Shown: positions 1 through 9,163, counted from the stretch's first letter. The stretch: DNA of 64,000 nt from REEB95 sp035934995 (GCA_035934995.1 DASYXI010000007.1:1-64000); one strand, 5' to 3'. The notes: a model not told the origin generated them from the letters alone. Numbers and translations: made by a program.

Positions 1-900
1 TGACCGCCGAGCTTGCCTTCGGTGCCGACCTCGCGCGCGACGCGCGTCACCTCGCCGGCGAAGCCGTTGAGCTGGTCCACCATCGTGTTGATGGTTTCCT
101 TGAGCTGCAGGATCTCGCCGCTGACATTGACCGTGATCTTCTTCGACAAGTCACCGCTGGCGATGGCGGTCGCGACCTCGGCGATGTTGCGCACCTGGCC
201 GGTGAGGTTCGAGGCCATGAAGTTGACGTTGTCGGTCAAGTCCTTCCAGGTGCCGCCGACGCCGGGCACCACGGCCTGACCGCCGAGCTTGCCTTCGGTG
301 CCGACCTCGCGCGCGACGCGCGTCACCTCGCCGGCGAAGCCGTTGAGCTGGTCCACCATCGTATTGATGGTGTTCTTGAGCTCGAGAATTTCGCCTTTCA
401 CGTCCACGGTGATGGTGCGCGACAAGTCGCCGCGCGCCACGGCCGTCGTCACTTCGGCGATGTTGCGCACCTGACCGGTGAGGTTCGAGGCCATGAAGTT
501 GACGTTGTCGGTCAAGTCCTTCCAGGTGCCGGCGACGCCGGGCACCACGGCCTGACCGCCGAGCTTGCCTTCGGTGCCGACCTCGCGCGCGACGCGCGTC
601 ACTTCGGCGGCGAACGAACGGAGCTGATCCACCATCGTGTTGATGGCTTCTTTCAGCTGCAGGATCTCGCCGCGCACGTCGACGGTGATCTTCTTCGACA
701 AGTCGCCGCTGGCGACGGCGATCGTGACCTCGGAAATGTTGCGCACTTGCGCCGTCAGATTCGACGCCATGGAATTGACGCTCTCGGTCAAATCCTTCCA
801 CACGCCGGTCACTTCGCGCACCTGCGCCTGACCGCCGAGCTTGCCGTCGGTGCCGACTTCGCGCGCGACGCGCGTCACCTCGGAGGTGAACACGCTGAGC
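1..900 (-). repeat. 276-bp tandem repeats encoding HAMP units
   Basis: The string TGACCGCCGAGCTTGCC recurs, with minor changes, at 1, 277, 553 and 829 on the plus strand, an exact period of 276 bp (92 codons). The first two complete units are nearly identical in DNA, while the unit nearest the start codon has diverged more. The repeats are coding and in frame with the sensor protein, and they continue past the window edge. Confidence 0.9.
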
Positions 901-1430
901 TGCTGGATCATCGTGTTGACGATGTTGGCGAGCCGGAGGAATTCGCCCTTGAGCGGCCGGCCGTCGATCTCCGTCGGAACGGTTTCGAGGAGATCGCCGC
1001 GTGCGACCGCGGCGATCGCGCGCGTCACCGCCACGGTGGGCCACAGCAGATCGTCGATCAGCCCGTTGAGCGAGGCTTCCATCTCACCCCAGGCGCCGAG
1101 CGTATGACCGAATTTGGCGCGTTGCCGGGTGCGGCCGTCGCGGCCGACCGTATTGCCGACCCGTTCGAGCTGTTCGGCCATCCGTTGATTGGCGGCCGCG
1201 ATTTCGTTGAATGTATCGGCGATCTTGCCGGCCAAGCCGACCTGGTCGCGGGGCATCCGGGCGGAGAAATCGCCGACCCGGATCGCCTGAAGTCCGTGCA
1301 GCAGCTGCTGGAGATCGACGGTCTCCCGCTCGTGTCGGCCGTCGCCGTTCGTTTTTTCTGATTCGTACGGGATCGGCGTCGCGACAACCGCCGGGTCGTC
1401 GTGCGTTTGAGCTCGCCCACGAATCGTCAT
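1..1430 (-). CDS. Tandem-HAMP sensor protein, N-terminal part (probable hybrid histidine kinase)
   Basis: The gene runs leftward off the window edge; only residues 1-476 are present, from the ATG at 1430. There is no signal peptide or membrane helix, so the visible part is cytosolic. A first HAMP-like segment lies near residues 45-90 (RVGDFSARMP) and a second near 132-182 (AVTRAIAAVARGDLLE). After that come near-identical 92-residue units, each containing VTRVAREVGTEGKLGGQ, a WKDLTDNVNFMASNLT linker and a VARGDLSKKITV core. This is the architecture of large soluble group III (Nik1-like) hybrid histidine kinases, whose HAMP stack leads into kinase and receiver domains. Those catalytic domains would lie outside the window, so the kinase assignment is inferred from the family. 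A chemoreceptor-like protein is less likely. Confidence 0.85.
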   Translation of the reverse strand, partial: MTIRGRAQTHDDPAVVATPIPYESEKTNGDGRHERETVDLQQLLHGLQAIRVGDFSARMPRDQVGLAGKIADTFNEIAAANQRMAEQLERVGNTVGRDGRTRQRAKFGHTLGAWGEMEASLNGLIDDLLWPTVAVTRAIAAVARGDLLETVPTEIDGRPLKGEFLRLANIVNTMIQQLSVFTSEVTRVAREVGTDGKLGGQAQVREVTGVWKDLTESVNSMASNLTAQVRNISEVTIAVASGDLSKKITVDVRGEILQLKEAINTMVDQLRSFAAEVTRVAREVGTEGKLGGQAVVPGVAGTWKDLTDNVNFMASNLTGQVRNIAEVTTAVARGDLSRTITVDVKGEILELKNTINTMVDQLNGFAGEVTRVAREVGTEGKLGGQAVVPGVGGTWKDLTDNVNFMASNLTGQVRNIAEVATAIASGDLSKKITVNVSGEILQLKETINTMVDQLNGFAGEVTRVAREVGTEGKLGG

Positions 1431-1601
1431 GTCGTCCCCCGTCGCTTGCGTGCGCGTGCCATTTAATGATCCGCACCAAGGACATCGCCCGGGCCGCGTG
1501 TGGCCGCTCTATCGCGGCTTTTGCACAGTACGGGGTCGGCCTAGATTCGCGGCATTCGCGCTAGGCGACGATCAGGGAGAACCTGAGATTTGCCGGGAAA
1601 A

Positions 1602-1835
1602 CTACTGAGGGAATATCGGCGTCCGCAGCGAGCTGATGTCGATCCGCTCGCAATTAAGCCGGCCTTGCAGCAGGCAATCCTCGAGTTTTGCCGTCTGCGC
1701 CAGCCCTTCCATGACATAAAACCCGATGACGCCGATCAGCAATGTGACGGCAAAGGCCGCGAGGCTGGTGGTGAAACGCTCCTCATCGTCGCGCTCGTTG
1801 CGCCGGCGTTCCCACAGGGACAGGGGCCGATCCAT
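1602..1835 (-). CDS. Small single-pass membrane protein, unknown function
   Basis: This 77-residue protein begins with a charged segment rich in Arg, Asp and Glu (residues 5-20), followed by one clear transmembrane helix at about residues 23-46 (LAAFAVTLLIGVIGFYVMEG). A short tail contains two cysteines (EDCLLQGRLNC). The charged-before-hydrophobic layout suggests an inner-membrane protein with its N-terminus in the cytoplasm. I do not recognise the family. It lies alone between the sensor gene and the TPR gene. Its frame is open with alphaproteobacterial codon use and the opposite strand offers nothing better, so I call it a gene with moderate confidence. Confidence 0.55.
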   Translation of the reverse strand: MDRPLSLWERRRNERDDEERFTTSLAAFAVTLLIGVIGFYVMEGLAQTAKLEDCLLQGRLNCERIDISSLRTPIFPQ

Positions 1836-1887
1836 CTCGGCATCATGACACGTTTCATTGCCCCAGGCGAGCCAGGCCGGCTAGGCG

Positions 1888-2478
1888 CTAATGCGCGAGC
1901 TGGTCCGCCGTATTGAGGTCGTCGTTGGCCTTGGCCAAGTCGCCCTTGTCCTGCCAAGCCATGCCGCGGTCGTGGAAGCACGGACTGCATCGCGGATTGA
2001 GCTTGATCGCCAGATCGTAATCCGCGATCGCGTGGTCATTGTCGTTCTTGTGATACCAGGCGATGCCGCGGTTGAAATAGACCTGCCACAGCCCGGAATC
2101 GTGCTGCTCGTATTTGAGTGCGGCGGTGAAGTCGGCGATGGCGCCGTCATAGTCGCCGGTCTGGTTCCGCGCCATGCCGCGGTTGTTGAAGCAGTGACCG
2201 CAATCCTGGCTGAGCTTGATCGCCGCGCTGTAATCGGCGACCGCGTGCGCGTAATCGCCGTTGCGATAATAGGCGGTGCCACGCTTGTCGTAGACGTCGG
2301 CGCGATCCGATGATGGCAGCGTCCGATCGTCGAGCGCGCGCGTGTAAAGACGCACCGCCCCGCCCCAATCCTGTTTTTGTGCCGCGTGATCGCCGGCGTG
2401 CATGTCGGCCACGCCGTCGGCAAACGCTGGCGAAATTATCGCGATGAGCAGCGCCGCCACGATGAACGCGCGCCTCAT
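1888..2478 (-). CDS. Exported TPR-repeat protein
   Basis: The 196-residue protein starts with a signal peptide (MRRAFIVAALLIAIISPAFA). It then carries about four tetratricopeptide repeats of the type YxxRGxAYYRNGDYAHAVADYSAAI, near residues 60-190. TPR domains bind proteins, here probably in the periplasm. The pairs CGHC and CSPC in consecutive repeats could form disulphides. A longer reading frame begins upstream, but the chosen ATG at 2478 overlaps the metG stop codon as ATGA and begins a good signal peptide. The overlap indicates translational coupling to metG. Its partner is not visible from the sequence. Confidence 0.85.
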   Translation of the reverse strand: MRRAFIVAALLIAIISPAFADGVADMHAGDHAAQKQDWGGAVRLYTRALDDRTLPSSDRADVYDKRGTAYYRNGDYAHAVADYSAAIKLSQDCGHCFNNRGMARNQTGDYDGAIADFTAALKYEQHDSGLWQVYFNRGIAWYHKNDNDHAIADYDLAIKLNPRCSPCFHDRGMAWQDKGDLAKANDDLNTADQLAH

Positions 2479-4061
2479 GATGCCGCTACCTCGACGTAGC
2501 GCGGGAAAATCCCCACCGGCTTCGGCAGTTGTGTTTCCGCCTTGAGCGGTTGCGCTTCGAGCGCGTTGAAGCAACGGTGCGTGAAATCGTCCGGCACCGC
2601 GAGTTGGTCAAGAAGCTTCGCCGCCGCTTGCGGCACGAACGGCTGCGCCATGATCGCGAGGTGACGAATGGTTTCGGCGAGGACGTAGAGCACGCGGCCG
2701 AGCCGCACCGGATCGGTCTTCTTCAGCTTCCACGGCGCTTGTTCGTCGACGTAACGATTCGCCATGGCGACAACCTCCCAGATCCGCTCGAGCGCGAGAT
2801 GCAGCGCTTGTTTATCGATCTCGGCGGCGACCGCGCGACGGAGATTGGCGACCTTGGCGATTAATTCGCCGTCGGCGCGACGCTGTTCGGCGCCTGTCGG
2901 ATCGGTGCCGGTTGGCAGCTTACCGCCGCAATAGTTTTGGATCATCGACAACACGCGCTGCGCCAAATTGCCGAAATCGTTGGCGAGATCGCCATTGATG
3001 CGGCCGACGACGGCGCGATGCGAAAAATCGCCGTCCGAACCGAACGGCAACTCCCGCAGCATGAAATAGCGTACCGCGTCGACGCCGTATTCGTCGACGA
3101 GCTGTTGCGGCGCGATGAAGTTGCCGAGCGACTTCGACATCTTCTGGCCTTCGACCGTCCACCAGCCGTGGGCGAAGACGCGCTTGGGCAGATCGAGACC
3201 GGCGGCCGCCAGGAATGCCGGCCAATAGACGCAATGGAAACGCACGATGTCCTTGCCGACGACATGGATGTCGGCCGGCCAGAATGTCTTGAATTCGGCG
3301 CTGGCAACGTCCGGATAATCGACCGCGGTCAGGTAATTGGTCAGGGCGTCGAGCCAGACATACATCACGTGCTTTTCGTCGCCGGGCACCGGAACGCCCC
3401 AATCAAAGGTCGTCCGCGAGATCGACAAATCGGTGAGGCCGCCTTTGACGAAGCTTGTCACCTCATTGCGCCGCGACGCCGGACCGATGAAATCGGGATT
3501 GCGCGCGTACTGGTCGAGCAGCCATTCCTGCCAGTCGGACAGGCGGAAAAAATAACTCGGCTCCTCGACCCATTCGACTTCGGCGCCGGATGGCGCGCGG
3601 AATTTCCCGTCCGGGCCTTTGGTCAACTCGCCCTCGCCGTAGAACGCCTCGTCGCGCACCGCATACCAGCCGGCATACTTGCCGAGATAGATGTTCTCGC
3701 GCCCCTTCGGTGATTTGCTTTTGGCGATCGCTTGCCAGATCGCCTGGCTGGCGGCGATGTGGCGCGGCTCGGTGGTGCGGATGAACTGGTCGTTCGAGAT
3801 GTTCATTAGCTTGGTCATGGCACGGAAATTTTCCGACACGCGGTCGCAGAACGCCTGGGGCTCGACGCCGGCATCGCGCGCCGATTTTGCCACCTTCTGG
3901 CCATGCTCGTCGGTGCCGGTGAGGAACAGCACGCGATCGCCGTCGAGCCGCTTGAACCGCGCCAACGCGTCGCAGGCGACAGACGTATAGGCATGGCCGA
4001 GATGCGGCGAATCGTTGACGTAATAGATCGGCGTCGTGAGATAGAACTTGGCGCCGGCCAT
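2475..4061 (-). CDS. metG: Methionyl-tRNA synthetase
   Basis: A class I aminoacyl-tRNA synthetase of 528 residues that charges tRNA-Met with methionine in the cytoplasm. The ATP-binding HIGH motif appears as PHLGHAYT near residue 20, the methionine-site segment as FLTGTDEHGQK, and the catalytic loop as KMSKSLGN near residue 310. The connective peptide after residue 120 has no cysteine pairs, so this is the zinc-free short form, without the C-terminal dimerisation domain of longer enzymes. It is downstream of holB in a leftward run and overlaps the following TPR gene by ATGA. The length is usual for alphaproteobacteria. Confidence 0.97.
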   Translation of the reverse strand: MAGAKFYLTTPIYYVNDSPHLGHAYTSVACDALARFKRLDGDRVLFLTGTDEHGQKVAKSARDAGVEPQAFCDRVSENFRAMTKLMNISNDQFIRTTEPRHIAASQAIWQAIAKSKSPKGRENIYLGKYAGWYAVRDEAFYGEGELTKGPDGKFRAPSGAEVEWVEEPSYFFRLSDWQEWLLDQYARNPDFIGPASRRNEVTSFVKGGLTDLSISRTTFDWGVPVPGDEKHVMYVWLDALTNYLTAVDYPDVASAEFKTFWPADIHVVGKDIVRFHCVYWPAFLAAAGLDLPKRVFAHGWWTVEGQKMSKSLGNFIAPQQLVDEYGVDAVRYFMLRELPFGSDGDFSHRAVVGRINGDLANDFGNLAQRVLSMIQNYCGGKLPTGTDPTGAEQRRADGELIAKVANLRRAVAAEIDKQALHLALERIWEVVAMANRYVDEQAPWKLKKTDPVRLGRVLYVLAETIRHLAIMAQPFVPQAAAKLLDQLAVPDDFTHRCFNALEAQPLKAETQLPKPVGIFPRYVEVAAS

Positions 4062-4084
4062 GATCGTGATCCTCTACCCGATCC

Positions 4085-5206
4085 TCAGCGCGTCGCGTCG
4101 GCGAGCGCAAAGAAGGCATCGAGCACGACCGCCCGCTTGTCGAGCTCGACGCCTTCGGCCACACCGAACAATTGACCCAAACGGCGCCAGATTTCGGCCC
4201 ATTGCGCCGGGCTGCGGCGCGTCGCCAGCTTTGCCAAAACGGCGCGTTCGGCGGGCGATGCCGCCGGCTCGCGACCCAGGGCGAGCATGGCGATCGCGGC
4301 GACGGCCCGCGGCAAAAGGTCCGTCAGCAGGCCAAAGCCTGTCGCCTCGCCGCGGACCAACGATTCGGCATAGGTATGCAGCGGTTCGCCGGGAAGCTTG
4401 GGTAGGCCGCCCAGCAGGTTGAACAGGCCGCGCTGCACCGCAAGCCCATCCTGCGCCGCCAGCGTCAGGGCGCGACCGATCGAGCCGCCGGCCAGTTGCG
4501 CCAGCGCGTCGGCATCGGCCGCGCTCAGTTCGGGCATGAATCGACGAATTGCTGCAAGAACAGACTCTTGCGGCAATGTATTCATATGCATCGTGCGACA
4601 GCGCGACCGAATCGTCGGCAGCAAACGGCCGGGGCTTTCGCTGGTGAGAAACAACACCGCACGCTTCGGCGGCTCCTCAAGAACCTTCAGCAACGCATTG
4701 GCCGCATTACGGTTCATCTCGTCGACGCCATCGACAATCACCACGCGCCACGCGCCTTGCGACGGCGTCAGGTGGAGGAACGCGGCAATGGCGCGGGTAT
4801 CGTCCACCACGATCTCGCTGCGCAGCCGCTTGCGCTTTTCGTCCCAGGCACGTTCGACGACCAGTAGGTCCGGATGGGCACCGGATGCGACGAGCCGAAA
4901 CACAGGACTCTCCGGCGGGATTGCGAGCGCCGTCGCTGGTGCGGCATCGCCAAACAAGCCCGCCCCGGCTTCCGGCTGCGCCAGGAGAAACCGCGCGGCG
5001 CGATAGGCGAAGGTGGCCTTGCCGATGCCCGCCGGTCCCGCCAGCAGCCAGGCATGCGGCAGGCGTTTGGCGTTGTAGGCGCTGAGAAAGGCGGCCTCGG
5101 CCGCGGCATGGCCGATCAGCGCCGCATTTTCGCGCGGCGACAGCAAATCCACCGTGTCGGCGCTATTGGCCTCGTCTGCCGCGTTATCGAAATCGTCGTC
5201 GCTCAT
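4085..5206 (-). CDS. holB: DNA polymerase III delta' subunit
   Basis: This 373-residue clamp-loader subunit takes part in opening and loading the sliding clamp at the replication fork. It has an AAA+ fold with the Walker A segment GPAGIGKATFA near residue 55 and the sensor-type segment LLKVLEEPPKRAVLFLTSE, followed by the arginine-rich TIRSRC motif. The reading frame extends 40 codons upstream of the chosen ATG at 5206, but that extension resembles shadow coding and would overlap tmk. Position between tmk and metG is the common alphaproteobacterial order. The C-terminal third is poorly conserved, as usual for delta'. Confidence 0.94.
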   Translation of the reverse strand: MSDDDFDNAADEANSADTVDLLSPRENAALIGHAAAEAAFLSAYNAKRLPHAWLLAGPAGIGKATFAYRAARFLLAQPEAGAGLFGDAAPATALAIPPESPVFRLVASGAHPDLLVVERAWDEKRKRLRSEIVVDDTRAIAAFLHLTPSQGAWRVVIVDGVDEMNRNAANALLKVLEEPPKRAVLFLTSESPGRLLPTIRSRCRTMHMNTLPQESVLAAIRRFMPELSAADADALAQLAGGSIGRALTLAAQDGLAVQRGLFNLLGGLPKLPGEPLHTYAESLVRGEATGFGLLTDLLPRAVAAIAMLALGREPAASPAERAVLAKLATRRSPAQWAEIWRRLGQLFGVAEGVELDKRAVVLDAFFALADATR

Positions 5207-5213
5207 GCGGCCA

Positions 5214-5855
5214 TCATAGCGCAACGCCGAGCCGTTCACGCACCGAAGCGGCAAGCGCCCGGCGCACCGACTCGATGTCGCCGCTGGCGTCGATGACGAC
5301 ACAGCGGTCCGGCGCCTCGCGCGCAATCGCCAGGAACCCGTCGCGCAGTCGCCGGTGGAAGTCCGGTCCCATCTGCTCGAAGCGGTTACGATCGCGCGCC
5401 CGCTTGAGCCCGACCTCGACCGGCAGGTCGAGAATCAGCGTCAGATCCGGTTGGCGGGCGTTCCCGCTAATGAAGCGATGGAGTTCACGCAGCGCGTCGA
5501 GCGCCAAGCCGCGGCCGTAACCCTGATACGCGAGCGTCGAATCGGCGTACCGGTCGCAGACGACCCAGCGTCCGGCGGTGAGCGCCGGCTGGATCGTCCG
5601 CGCCAGATGATCGCGGCGCGCTGCCACCATCAACAAGGCTTCGCTCGGCGCATCCCAGGCGTCGGGGCTGCCGGCCAGCAGCAGCTTGCGGATCGCTTCG
5701 GCGCCCGGCGATCCGCCGGGCTCGCGCGTCTCCAGCGCGTCGATGCCGGCGCGTTTAAGCGCCTCGACCAAAAGCCGTGCCTGGGTCGATTTACCGGCGC
5801 CCTCGCCGCCCTCGAGCGTGATGAAGCGTCCGGGTGCGGGTGCGTCGGCGGTCAG
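5214..5855 (-). CDS. tmk: Thymidylate kinase, apparent CTG start
   Basis: Phosphorylates dTMP to dTDP for DNA synthesis. The P-loop GGEGAGKST is at residues 16-24, the substrate motif is DRYADSTLAYQGYGRG, and a flexible LID region follows RDRNRF. The first ATG, GTG or TTG in frame lies downstream of, or within, the region after the P-loop (TTG at 5771), which would destroy the enzyme. No such codon exists upstream for at least 15 codons. The only sensible start is CTG at 5855-5853, sharing two bases with the dacA stop (CTGA). This gives a 213-residue protein of normal length and suggests reinitiation after dacA termination. Confidence 0.9.
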   Translation of the reverse strand: MTADAPAPGRFITLEGGEGAGKSTQARLLVEALKRAGIDALETREPGGSPGAEAIRKLLLAGSPDAWDAPSEALLMVAARRDHLARTIQPALTAGRWVVCDRYADSTLAYQGYGRGLALDALRELHRFISGNARQPDLTLILDLPVEVGLKRARDRNRFEQMGPDFHRRLRDGFLAIAREAPDRCVVIDASGDIESVRRALAASVRERLGVAL

Positions 5856-7000
5856 TGTTGGCGTCCGAACAGTAGATAGGCCGCGTTGAACGCCAGGCGG
5901 CCGATAATGCCGAGCGGCGGCACCGCCTGGGTCGTGACCAGCGGCACGTCGATCGGCGGCGTATCCGGCGTCGAGATCGTCAGCTTGCCGACCGTCTGTC
6001 CGGCAGTCACGGGCGCCGGCACCGGCCCGTCATAGACCGCGGCGACTTTCATCGCCGTGCGGTCGCCGCGCGGCAAGGTGACCACGACGTCGTGCGCGAC
6101 GGCGACAGGCACCTGGCCGTCCTTGCCCATCCAGACCGGCGCGTGGTCGATCACCGCTCCCGCTTTAGCGATCGTATAATCGTCGAATTCGCGGAACGCC
6201 CAATCGAGCACGGTGCGGCCCTGGTTGGCGCGGTCCTGCATCGTATTCATGCCCGCCAGTACTTCGATGACGCGGCGGCCGTTGCGCAACGCGGATCCAA
6301 CCAGGCAATAGCCGGCTTCGTCGGTGTGGCCGGTCTTCAGTCCGTCGGCGGTGCTGTCGGTGTAGAGCAGCGGGTTGCGGTTGCCCTGCTTGATGCCGTT
6401 GAAGGCGAATTCCTTCTCCGCGTCGTAGTGATAGTACTCGGGAAAGTCGGTGATCAGATGGCGCGCCAGGATCGCGAGATCGTGCGCCGTCATGTATTCG
6501 TCCGGATCGGGCAAGCCGTCGACGTCGGCGAAGTGGCTGCCGGTCATGCCGAGCTCCTTCGCCTTGTCGTTCATCAGCTTGACGAACGCGTCGGTGCTGC
6601 CGGCGAGGCCTTCGGCAAGCACGATGCAGGCGTCGTTGCCCGATTGGACGATCATGCCCTGCAGCAGATCCTCGAGCCGGATCTTGCCGCCGAGCGGCAC
6701 GAACATCTTCGAGCCCTGCGTGCGCCACGCCTTCTCGCTGACCGGCAGCATGTCGTTGAGCGTCGCCCGTCCCTCTTTCAGGTACGAGAAGACGATGTAC
6801 TCGGTCATCAGCTTGCTCATCGACGCTGGCGGAATGCGCGCGTCGCCGTTCTTATCGAGCAGCACCGCGCCGGTGTTGAAGTCGATGACGTAGGCGTCGC
6901 GGGCGGTGGTGTCGATCGTCGGCGCGGCGGCGTGCGCGGCCGGCAGCCAGCACGCCAGGCACAGCCCGGCGATCACGGCGGAAAAGCGTATCGGATTCAT
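5852..7000 (-). CDS. dacA: D-alanyl-D-alanine carboxypeptidase (PBP5/6 family)
   Basis: A periplasmic, membrane-anchored low-molecular-weight penicillin-binding protein (382 residues) that trims the terminal D-Ala from peptidoglycan pentapeptides. It has a signal peptide (ending HAAA), the active-site motif SMSK (SxxK) near residue 62, SGN near residue 121 (SxN), and KTGHTDEAGYC (KTG). A C-terminal beta-sandwich PBP5 domain and a short amphipathic tail complete it. Together with the neighbouring rlpA and mltB it forms a peptidoglycan-remodelling group. Its stop codon overlaps the tmk start. Confidence 0.96.
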   Translation of the reverse strand: MNPIRFSAVIAGLCLACWLPAAHAAAPTIDTTARDAYVIDFNTGAVLLDKNGDARIPPASMSKLMTEYIVFSYLKEGRATLNDMLPVSEKAWRTQGSKMFVPLGGKIRLEDLLQGMIVQSGNDACIVLAEGLAGSTDAFVKLMNDKAKELGMTGSHFADVDGLPDPDEYMTAHDLAILARHLITDFPEYYHYDAEKEFAFNGIKQGNRNPLLYTDSTADGLKTGHTDEAGYCLVGSALRNGRRVIEVLAGMNTMQDRANQGRTVLDWAFREFDDYTIAKAGAVIDHAPVWMGKDGQVPVAVAHDVVVTLPRGDRTAMKVAAVYDGPVPAPVTAGQTVGKLTISTPDTPPIDVPLVTTQAVPPLGIIGRLAFNAAYLLFGRQH

Positions 7001-7100
7001 TGGGGGCTCACAGACGGTTTAACCAGCGGAATCGCGGTCAGCATAGCCCGAAACGCGGCAAAATCCATGGTCGCCTGCGCCGCATCGCGCGGCGCGTTGC

Positions 7101-8099
7101 CTACCAGTCGAAGGCGAGACGGGCTTGCGGCACGCTCTTGACGACGTCGCCGAGCAGGCGATCGGCTTCGCCGGTCGTCGCGATCGGGCCGATGCGCACG
7201 CGATAGATGTTCGCGCCATGGACCTGCGCGGTATCGATGTTGACGGTGCCGAACTGCGTCAGTTTGGCTTTCAAGATTTCGGCGTTCTGGCGGCTGCTGA
7301 ACGCGCCGGCTTGGATATACATTCTGGAATTCGCCGCCGCCGGGATAGCCGGCGTCTTGGCCGTCGCCGCGTCGGCCGGATCGACGAGCGCGAGGTGCGA
7401 CGTTGCCGCACGTGGCGCTGGCGGTTGTTGTGTTTCTGGTGCCGTCGACGCGTTGGCGGCTGGCGGTGGCGCTGCGGTGCCATTGGGCGGCGCCAGCGGT
7501 TGCTCCTTTACCGCCGCGATCGGCTCCGCCGCTGCCAGTTGCGTCGGCGGCTCGACGTCCGGTCCGCCGTTCTTTTGCGCCAGCAGTTCCGCCTGCAGCG
7601 TCGGCTGTTGCAGCAACTGAACGCGCACATGCGCGGTGCCGGTATTCTCGAAGCCGAGCATCTGCGCCGCGCGCCGCGACACGTCGAGGATGCGATCGCG
7701 GGCGTAAGGGCCGCGATCGTTGACGCGCAACTGAATCGAGCGGCCATTGTCGAGATTGGTCACCTCGACGATGCTCGGCATCGGCAGCGTGCGATGCGCC
7801 GCCGTCAACGTGTTCATGTCGAAGTGCTCGCCGTTGGCGGTGTATTTGCCGTCGAAGTTGGGTCCGTACCATGAGGCGACGCCCGTCTCCTCGTACGTCC
7901 AGTTGACGGCCGGGTAGTACCATTTGCCGTCGATTTGATACGGCTGGCCGATCTTGTAGAAACCGTTGGCGTTGGGTGCGGCGACATTTTTCGCGCCGCC
8001 GCCGTGGCTGCCGCAAGCGGCCAAGGCGAACGCCAAAGCGCCGAGGACCGCGCCGGTCCGCGCGCCATTTAAAATTTTATCGATTCGCGATGTCCCCAC
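7101..8099 (-). CDS. rlpA: Septal-ring lytic transglycosylase RlpA family lipoprotein
   Basis: This 332-residue lipoprotein has the lipobox LAAC at residues 27-30. Next comes a double-psi beta-barrel domain (ASWYGPNFDGKYTANGEHFD; RSIQLRVNDRGPYARDRILD), where the Asp in VNDRGP is the family's catalytic-type residue. A Pro/Ala-rich linker leads to a C-terminal SPOR domain (YIQAGAFSSRQNAEILKAKL) that binds denuded septal glycan. RlpA proteins cleave such glycan strands during division. The frame opens at GTG 8099, with no better ATG in front of the signal sequence. It lies between mltB and dacA. Confidence 0.93.
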   Translation of the reverse strand: MGTSRIDKILNGARTGAVLGALAFALAACGSHGGGAKNVAAPNANGFYKIGQPYQIDGKWYYPAVNWTYEETGVASWYGPNFDGKYTANGEHFDMNTLTAAHRTLPMPSIVEVTNLDNGRSIQLRVNDRGPYARDRILDVSRRAAQMLGFENTGTAHVRVQLLQQPTLQAELLAQKNGGPDVEPPTQLAAAEPIAAVKEQPLAPPNGTAAPPPAANASTAPETQQPPAPRAATSHLALVDPADAATAKTPAIPAAANSRMYIQAGAFSSRQNAEILKAKLTQFGTVNIDTAQVHGANIYRVRIGPIATTGEADRLLGDVVKSVPQARLAFDW

Positions 8100-8117
8100 C
8101 GGCGGCGGAGAATATGT

Positions 8118-9119
8118 TCAATCGACGGCGTCCGCAAGATAGCCAACCGCCGTCGCGAAGTACGACGAGTTGTTCCAGCGCAAAATGACGCGGAAATTGT
8201 TGAAGACCAGCAGCGCCGGTCCGGATTCGCCGCCGGGCTCGATCAGCGACGCCGGCGTCGACGCATCCTGCAACGCGCCGCCATTGGCTTGCGCGACGCC
8301 GAGCGCGGCCCAATCCGCGATCGACTGGCGATGGCCGAGGCCGATCAGCGTCTGATCGAGACCAGGCGGCGCCTTGACCGCCATGCCCCAGCCCTCGTCC
8401 GGATGCCAGCCGACATGCGCCAGATAGTTGGCGATCGACGCGAAGACATCGGCCTTGTTCGTCCAGATATCGGGCGGCGCGTCGCCCTGCCAGCTCACGG
8501 CGTAATTGAGGAAGCTCGTCGGCATGAACTGGCTCTGGCCCATCGCGCCGGCCCACGAACCGGTCATCGCGCGCGGATCGACATGCATGCGCTGCACGAT
8601 GACTAGCGCGTTGATCAGCTCCTTGCGAAAGAAGGCGCTGCGCCTTCCGTCAAACGCGAGCGTCGCGAGCGCGTCGATCTCGGAGAAATTTCCGGTCAGC
8701 CGCCCGTAATCGCTCTCGATGCCCCAGAGCGCGACGATGAAGCGCGGCGCGACGCCGTATTTCCGGCTCACTGCCTCAAGCAGATCGCGGTTCTCGGCGT
8801 GCACCTCGCGGCCGTGCTCGCGCCGCGTTTGCGATACCACGCGGTCGATATATTCGTCGAAGGTGAGCGTGGTTTCGGGCTGTTGCCGGTCGAGCTCGAT
8901 CACATGCGGCACGTAGGCGACATTGGCAAAGGCGCGGTCGAGCGTCTCCGGCGTGATGCCCTGATTCTGCGCGTCGCGGCGCACGTCCTGAATGAACGCC
9001 TGGAAGCCGGGTTGTCCGGGTGCCGATGCGGATTGCGCGGGACCTTGCGCATGAGCCGCGCCGATGCCGACGAGCATGGCGGCCACGATTGCGACGAGAC
9101 GAATCACCATCGCGCGCAT
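8118..9119 (-). CDS. Lytic murein transglycosylase, MltB family
   Basis: A 333-residue exported enzyme that cleaves the MurNAc-GlcNAc bond of peptidoglycan with formation of anhydro-MurNAc. A signal peptide ends at GIGAAHAQ. The catalytic glutamate lies in FIVALWGIESDYGR, and the AMGQSQFMPTSFLNYA and DIWTNKADVFASIANYLAHVGW motifs are typical of the family. No lipobox is present, so it is a soluble periplasmic form. The open frame extends 89 codons upstream, but the start was put at ATG 9119 because the signal peptide begins there. It is 18 bp upstream of rlpA in the same orientation. Confidence 0.94.
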   Translation of the reverse strand: MRAMVIRLVAIVAAMLVGIGAAHAQGPAQSASAPGQPGFQAFIQDVRRDAQNQGITPETLDRAFANVAYVPHVIELDRQQPETTLTFDEYIDRVVSQTRREHGREVHAENRDLLEAVSRKYGVAPRFIVALWGIESDYGRLTGNFSEIDALATLAFDGRRSAFFRKELINALVIVQRMHVDPRAMTGSWAGAMGQSQFMPTSFLNYAVSWQGDAPPDIWTNKADVFASIANYLAHVGWHPDEGWGMAVKAPPGLDQTLIGLGHRQSIADWAALGVAQANGGALQDASTPASLIEPGGESGPALLVFNNFRVILRWNNSSYFATAVGYLADAVD

Positions 9120-9163
9120 CAATAGTCGAACCCGGCGGCGAAAGGAAGCCGCCACGCGCGGCG

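Noticed and set aside
151..1044. Arg-rich open frame on the minus strand over the HAMP repeats
   Set aside because: It is a shadow of the sensor gene in another frame; the true frame gives HAMP motifs.
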